DNA of 64,000 bases from Ananas comosus (lineage: Eukaryota; Streptophyta; Magnoliopsida; Poales; Bromeliaceae). The stretch spans positions 11,628,555 through 11,692,554 of the forward strand of contig NC_033621.1 of assembly GCF_001540865.1 (NCBI RefSeq), written 5' to 3'. Under the pieces are notes generated by a model. The model did not search any database. It worked only from the letters and a program-made list of their open reading frames with translations, and was not told the DNA's origin. The first letter of the stretch is position 1; each line of letters starts with the position of its first letter. This document shows positions 61,001 through 64,000 of this stretch, piece after piece. The translations under genes were made by a program, and so were the position numbers.

Positions 61001-64000
61001 TCTTTTTCATATTTTTGCTAACAATTAACTGGGCAGAATAACAGATTGAAAGAATACAATAATTTGTTAAGTCCTTTGATCTCAAGTGCATAAGTTGATG
61101 TATCGATTGAGAGAAATTTTAAGTGTTTACGCAACATGAGAAAGACAGTAATTGAAAGAGTGTGAATCCTGTAGGAAGCAAGTGAAGTGCAATCATCCAC
61201 TCTATAACAGCTATCCAATATGACATGGGTGCTATCTTCTACTTTCAGTTCCAATATGGTCAGATTTTAGTTCAACTAAATGTATTGTAATTAAAAATTT
61301 TATTTTTTTCTCAAATAATGTTTGATGGTACTTGTCAATTGTAAAGCAATATTAGATTGGCAGAACACAACTCAAAAGGTAAGAACACTCTGGGGAAGAA
61401 ACAAACATTTATTACAGGCTGTCAACTTGATGCCAACTTTTGATAACTTGGTGCCAGATTTTTGGGAAAAGCCAAACCACTCTATACATGGGTTTCGTGT
61501 GGAACCTACAGGTCAAGCTGGTTGGATCTTGATCTATCTTCAATTGACAGTTTAAGCTCATATTATGTTGTAACGAAGCTGAAAGGTTCCATCTAGATAA
61601 AAATTGTGGAGGGAGAAGGATGATAACTTCTGATGTATTGGAGTTGCCTTTCAATCCCCATGTGCTTGTAACTTCGTACTTTCAGAAGAACAATATATAA
61701 AGAAGTATAAAATCTTCTTGTGCTTTTGCCTTTTTTAAAAACATTTTAAATTATATTGAATGGTTCTATGTGTGATTTTCTATATTTGATTCATATTCTT
61801 ATTCTGTACTTATTGACCTCTGTTGCTTTCTTGTCATATTTCTAGGTTATTGTGCCTTTGTAGATGCTGAGCATGCTCTAGATCCCGCACTGGCAGAGTC
61901 CATTGGTGTAAAAACTGACAATTTACTCCTTTCTCAGCCCGATTGTGGTGAGCAGGCACTTAGTCTTGTCGATACCCTGATTCGTAGTGGTTCTGTTGAT
62001 GTCGTGGTTGTAGACAGTGTAAGTCCCTTAATGCTGTTTTCTTCTCTTTTATTATGGGCTGGTTTTCATTTTGTTTCGTCAAATATTTTTCATTTTCCAC
62101 TTATATGTTGTGATTAATATTCACCCATTTGGCTCACCATTCTTGGATTGCTTCTGTGTAATTTAATTTGTATGGTATAGAGTTTGCTTCTTATATTTAT
62201 CTAGTATGAGCTTAAAAGCGTTAATATTGTGCTTGGTGAGAAAGCCACAATGAGTTTGTTACTTGAAAACCAACAATGGTGAAATGAAGTGCATCCTAAA
62301 ATAACCGTGATAAAATGGCAAAATCATTGGACATTAGAACGATTGGAATATCCTCAAGCTAACAAACTGAGACAATTCCAGTTGTATGGCAGAATGATAC
62401 TTGATTCAGCTGATCTCTCTTAGTATCAGGTTGAGGCTGAGTTGCCGAAGTTTGAGAATTGGCTCTAAGGCTCTCCTATAATCCTAAACGTATGTGAATC
62501 ATCAAGCAGTAGTGAAAAGCTATGCGAATAAATTATACTAGTTTTAGTGGGCTTCATCTGACTAACTACTTGGAGGCAAAGATGGCATGGGTCACCCATT
62601 CTGTTCATTGTATGAATTGTTTTTCAAATTTGATGTCTGTTCTTACTAAATTTGATGGGACCACTTGAGTCATATTTACTTCAATTGGAGAAATGAAAAC
62701 AAAGTTAGAAAGTTATTTTTCCATGGAAAAAGGGTAAAAGGATTCTATGCTAAATCATGTCAGTGTGACTGCTTTGTGCCACTGGTACAAAGGGGTATGC
62801 TGACATTAGCTTGGTGCCGGTATGCTCTACGGTGCTTGTGGATTACTAGCACAGCAATCCTTGTTTGGAGGAAATATTTGGTTAGTCAGATGGTGAAGAA
62901 ATAAGTCTCTTACGAAGTCTTTTTTTAACTTTCTTACTGCTGTTCGCTTCTTATGCCTAACACTGTTTAATCCGTGGTATGCGATGCGTGATGAAATTTA
63001 CTTACTCTCGCTGAGGCAGCATATGTGCTGCCTATTGTTCTGTTCCTTATAAGAGATTTAGTTCATTCTTTTTTTCCACATTACATGCGCTACGGAATAA
63101 TCTGTTTTTTCTATATTTATCTGCGTAACCTTGAACCTTTTGTTTACCCAAACTATGGAATGACAGGTAGCAGCACTTGTCCCTAAAAGTGAACTGGATG
63201 GTGAGATGGGAGATGCACACGTGGCCCTCCAAGCTAGGTTGATGAGTCAAGCTCTTCGCAAACTGAGCCATTCTCTCTCTCTTTCCCAGACAATTTTGCT
63301 ATTTATAAATCAGGTATCTAAGTGTATATATACTGTTCAAAGTTCATTTGGTTGGTTCTCTCACTCTTGGAATTGTTGTTACAAGGGTCATAGGTCCGAA
63401 GCATGGACAGCAGAACTTTACCTATTAAGCGTATCAATGCATATATAAATGCTTTATGATATCCACATTTGATCTTTACTTGTGTGCCTACACTTACCAT
63501 AGACTTCTTCACTTGTTAGCATTTCATTTTTTCAATGTGTTCCTCTTCTTCATTTAAGAATGAAAATAACCATTTACAATTCACTTGAAACTTTGAATGA
63601 TTATTGACTCAGAGCTTTGTTTAGTAAAACTGTATGTAATCGTTCAAAATTGAAATCTTTTAATTTACACTTAGATGTAACTGTTGAGAATTGGCTTCGA
63701 TGAGTATTCTTTTCTTACATGAAGTGGTTAGTTGGCTTGCACCCTAAGATAAAGAGAAGTTGTATCATAAATGGTAGTTGTATCATAAATTTGTATTTTA
63801 CACGAAGAATCCAGTTTCATGATGCTTTAATATTATGCCACACTATTTGCCAAATATAATAAGTCAGTAATTTCTTGACGAAGGGCTGTGTGCTTTGTCG
63901 AACTAATTTCTTACCAAGAGGAACCTGATTTGCATATTATTTGGATTATTGGTTTTACTTAGGTGAGGTCAAAAGTGAGCACGTTTGGTGGATTTGGAGG
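55219..64000 (+). CDS. RECA2: Organellar DNA repair protein RecA homologue, RECA2 type (partial, cut by window end)
   Basis: ATP-dependent recombinase for homologous repair of organelle DNA. Exons found: 55219-55272, 56963-57020, 57664-57881, 60873-60960, 61846-62018, 63167-63313, 63963-64000 (continuing). All are GT-AG and in phase. The N-terminus ([18 protein letters not shown].. to HFRSFSTKG) is Arg/Ser-rich without acidic residues until the first splice site and ends in RSFST, typical of a mitochondrial presequence; plastid import as well is possible. Then [38 protein letters not shown], Walker [27 protein letters not shown], the [19 protein letters not shown] segment, Walker [25 protein letters not shown] and [21 protein letters not shown] and QPDCGEQAL fit RECA2 rather than RECA3. 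The remaining core and C-terminus lie outside the window. Confidence 0.95.
57958..58023. repeat. (GT)n(GA)n microsatellite
   Basis: Compound simple repeat in the third RECA2 intron, 77 bp after the exon 3 donor. Confidence 0.95.
58790..58913. mobile_element. 124-bp Tourist-like MITE
   Basis: Terminal inverted repeats GGCCTAGTTTGGTAATGCAG at 58790-58809 and its exact inverse ending at 58913, extended inward by AAAAGCAC/GTGCTTTT. Flanked by TAA on both sides (58787-58789 and 58914-58916), the 3-bp duplication of the PIF/Harbinger class. Lies in RECA2 intron 3. Confidence 0.9.
59911..59970. repeat. 30-bp tandem duplication
   Basis: AAGGGCAGACCGTCTACCTA and AAGGGCAGACCATCTACCTA begin 30 bp apart; the rest of each unit (GTTTGCAGTA and ATGTGCAGCA) is diverged. 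Confidence 0.9.
60239..60394 (+). mobile_element. tRNA-derived SINE
   Basis: About 156 bp with a polymerase III A box (TAGCGCAAGTGG, 60249-60260), a B box (AGTTCGAATC, 60294-60303) 33 bp further on, a short body, the 3' tail GGGTAGCATGCTACC-TTTCTCTCTC and poly-A (60382-60394). Flanked by imperfect duplicates CCAAATTTTAC (60228) and CCGAATTTTCAC (60396). The layout and tail resemble the plant Au SINE group. Sits in RECA2 intron 3. Confidence 0.88.

Noticed and set aside
1..64000. CRISPR arrays, bacterial operons, tRNA genes, viral genes
   Set aside because: None seen. The only tRNA-like signals are the A and B boxes of the SINE, and the regular short repeats are telomeric or microsatellite DNA.

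Overview
The window is nuclear DNA of a flowering plant. The telomeric repeat is of the Arabidopsis type (TTTAGGG), all three multi-exon genes have plant orthologues and GT-AG introns, and the flanks are full of AT-rich repeats, (TA)n and (CT)n tracts and plant-type SINEs, MITEs and a Helitron end. A monocot seems plausible but the species cannot be fixed from the sequence alone.

Layout. 1-420 is unidentified sequence before a 100-N scaffold gap (421-520). 521-15480 is about 15 kb of degenerate TTTAGGG repeats, G-strand on the plus strand. A 125-bp GC-rich spacer follows, then nine CCCTGAA-type units in the OPPOSITE orientation (15606-15668). About 11 kb of gene-free subtelomeric DNA then runs to about 27.0 kb: three copies of a 0.7-1 kb module, two of them led by degenerate CCCTAAA tracts and the first directly abutting the CCCTGAA tract; a (TA)n-rich tandem repeat with a ~380-bp period; a Helitron 3' terminus; and several local duplications. 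The orientation switch near 15.5 kb looks like a telomere-to-telomere junction or, more simply, an assembly join.

Genes. (1) Plus strand, 27.3-41.1 kb: a seven-exon SGNH/GDSL esterase of the isoamyl-acetate-hydrolysing type (At5g62930-like). Its reading frame carries one in-frame TAA before the catalytic Asp/His block. Its third coding-phase intron is 5 kb long and holds a dense cluster of related MITEs. (2) Minus strand, 49.9-42.3 kb: a complete eleven-exon COP9 signalosome subunit 3 (CSN3), 422 codons, convergent with the esterase. (3) Minus strand, 52.1-51.7 kb: a small intronless secreted peptide precursor with an SGPS motif resembling IDA-type peptides. (4) Plus strand, from 55.2 kb to the window edge: the first seven exons of an organellar RecA (RECA2 type) with a mitochondrial-like presequence, cut off by the window end.

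The genes are unrelated housekeeping or signalling genes at a gene-rich/subtelomere boundary; no operon-like or cluster logic is apparent. The most interesting points are the inverted telomere junction, the nonsense codon in the esterase that also creates a possible in-frame splice donor, and the MITE cluster.
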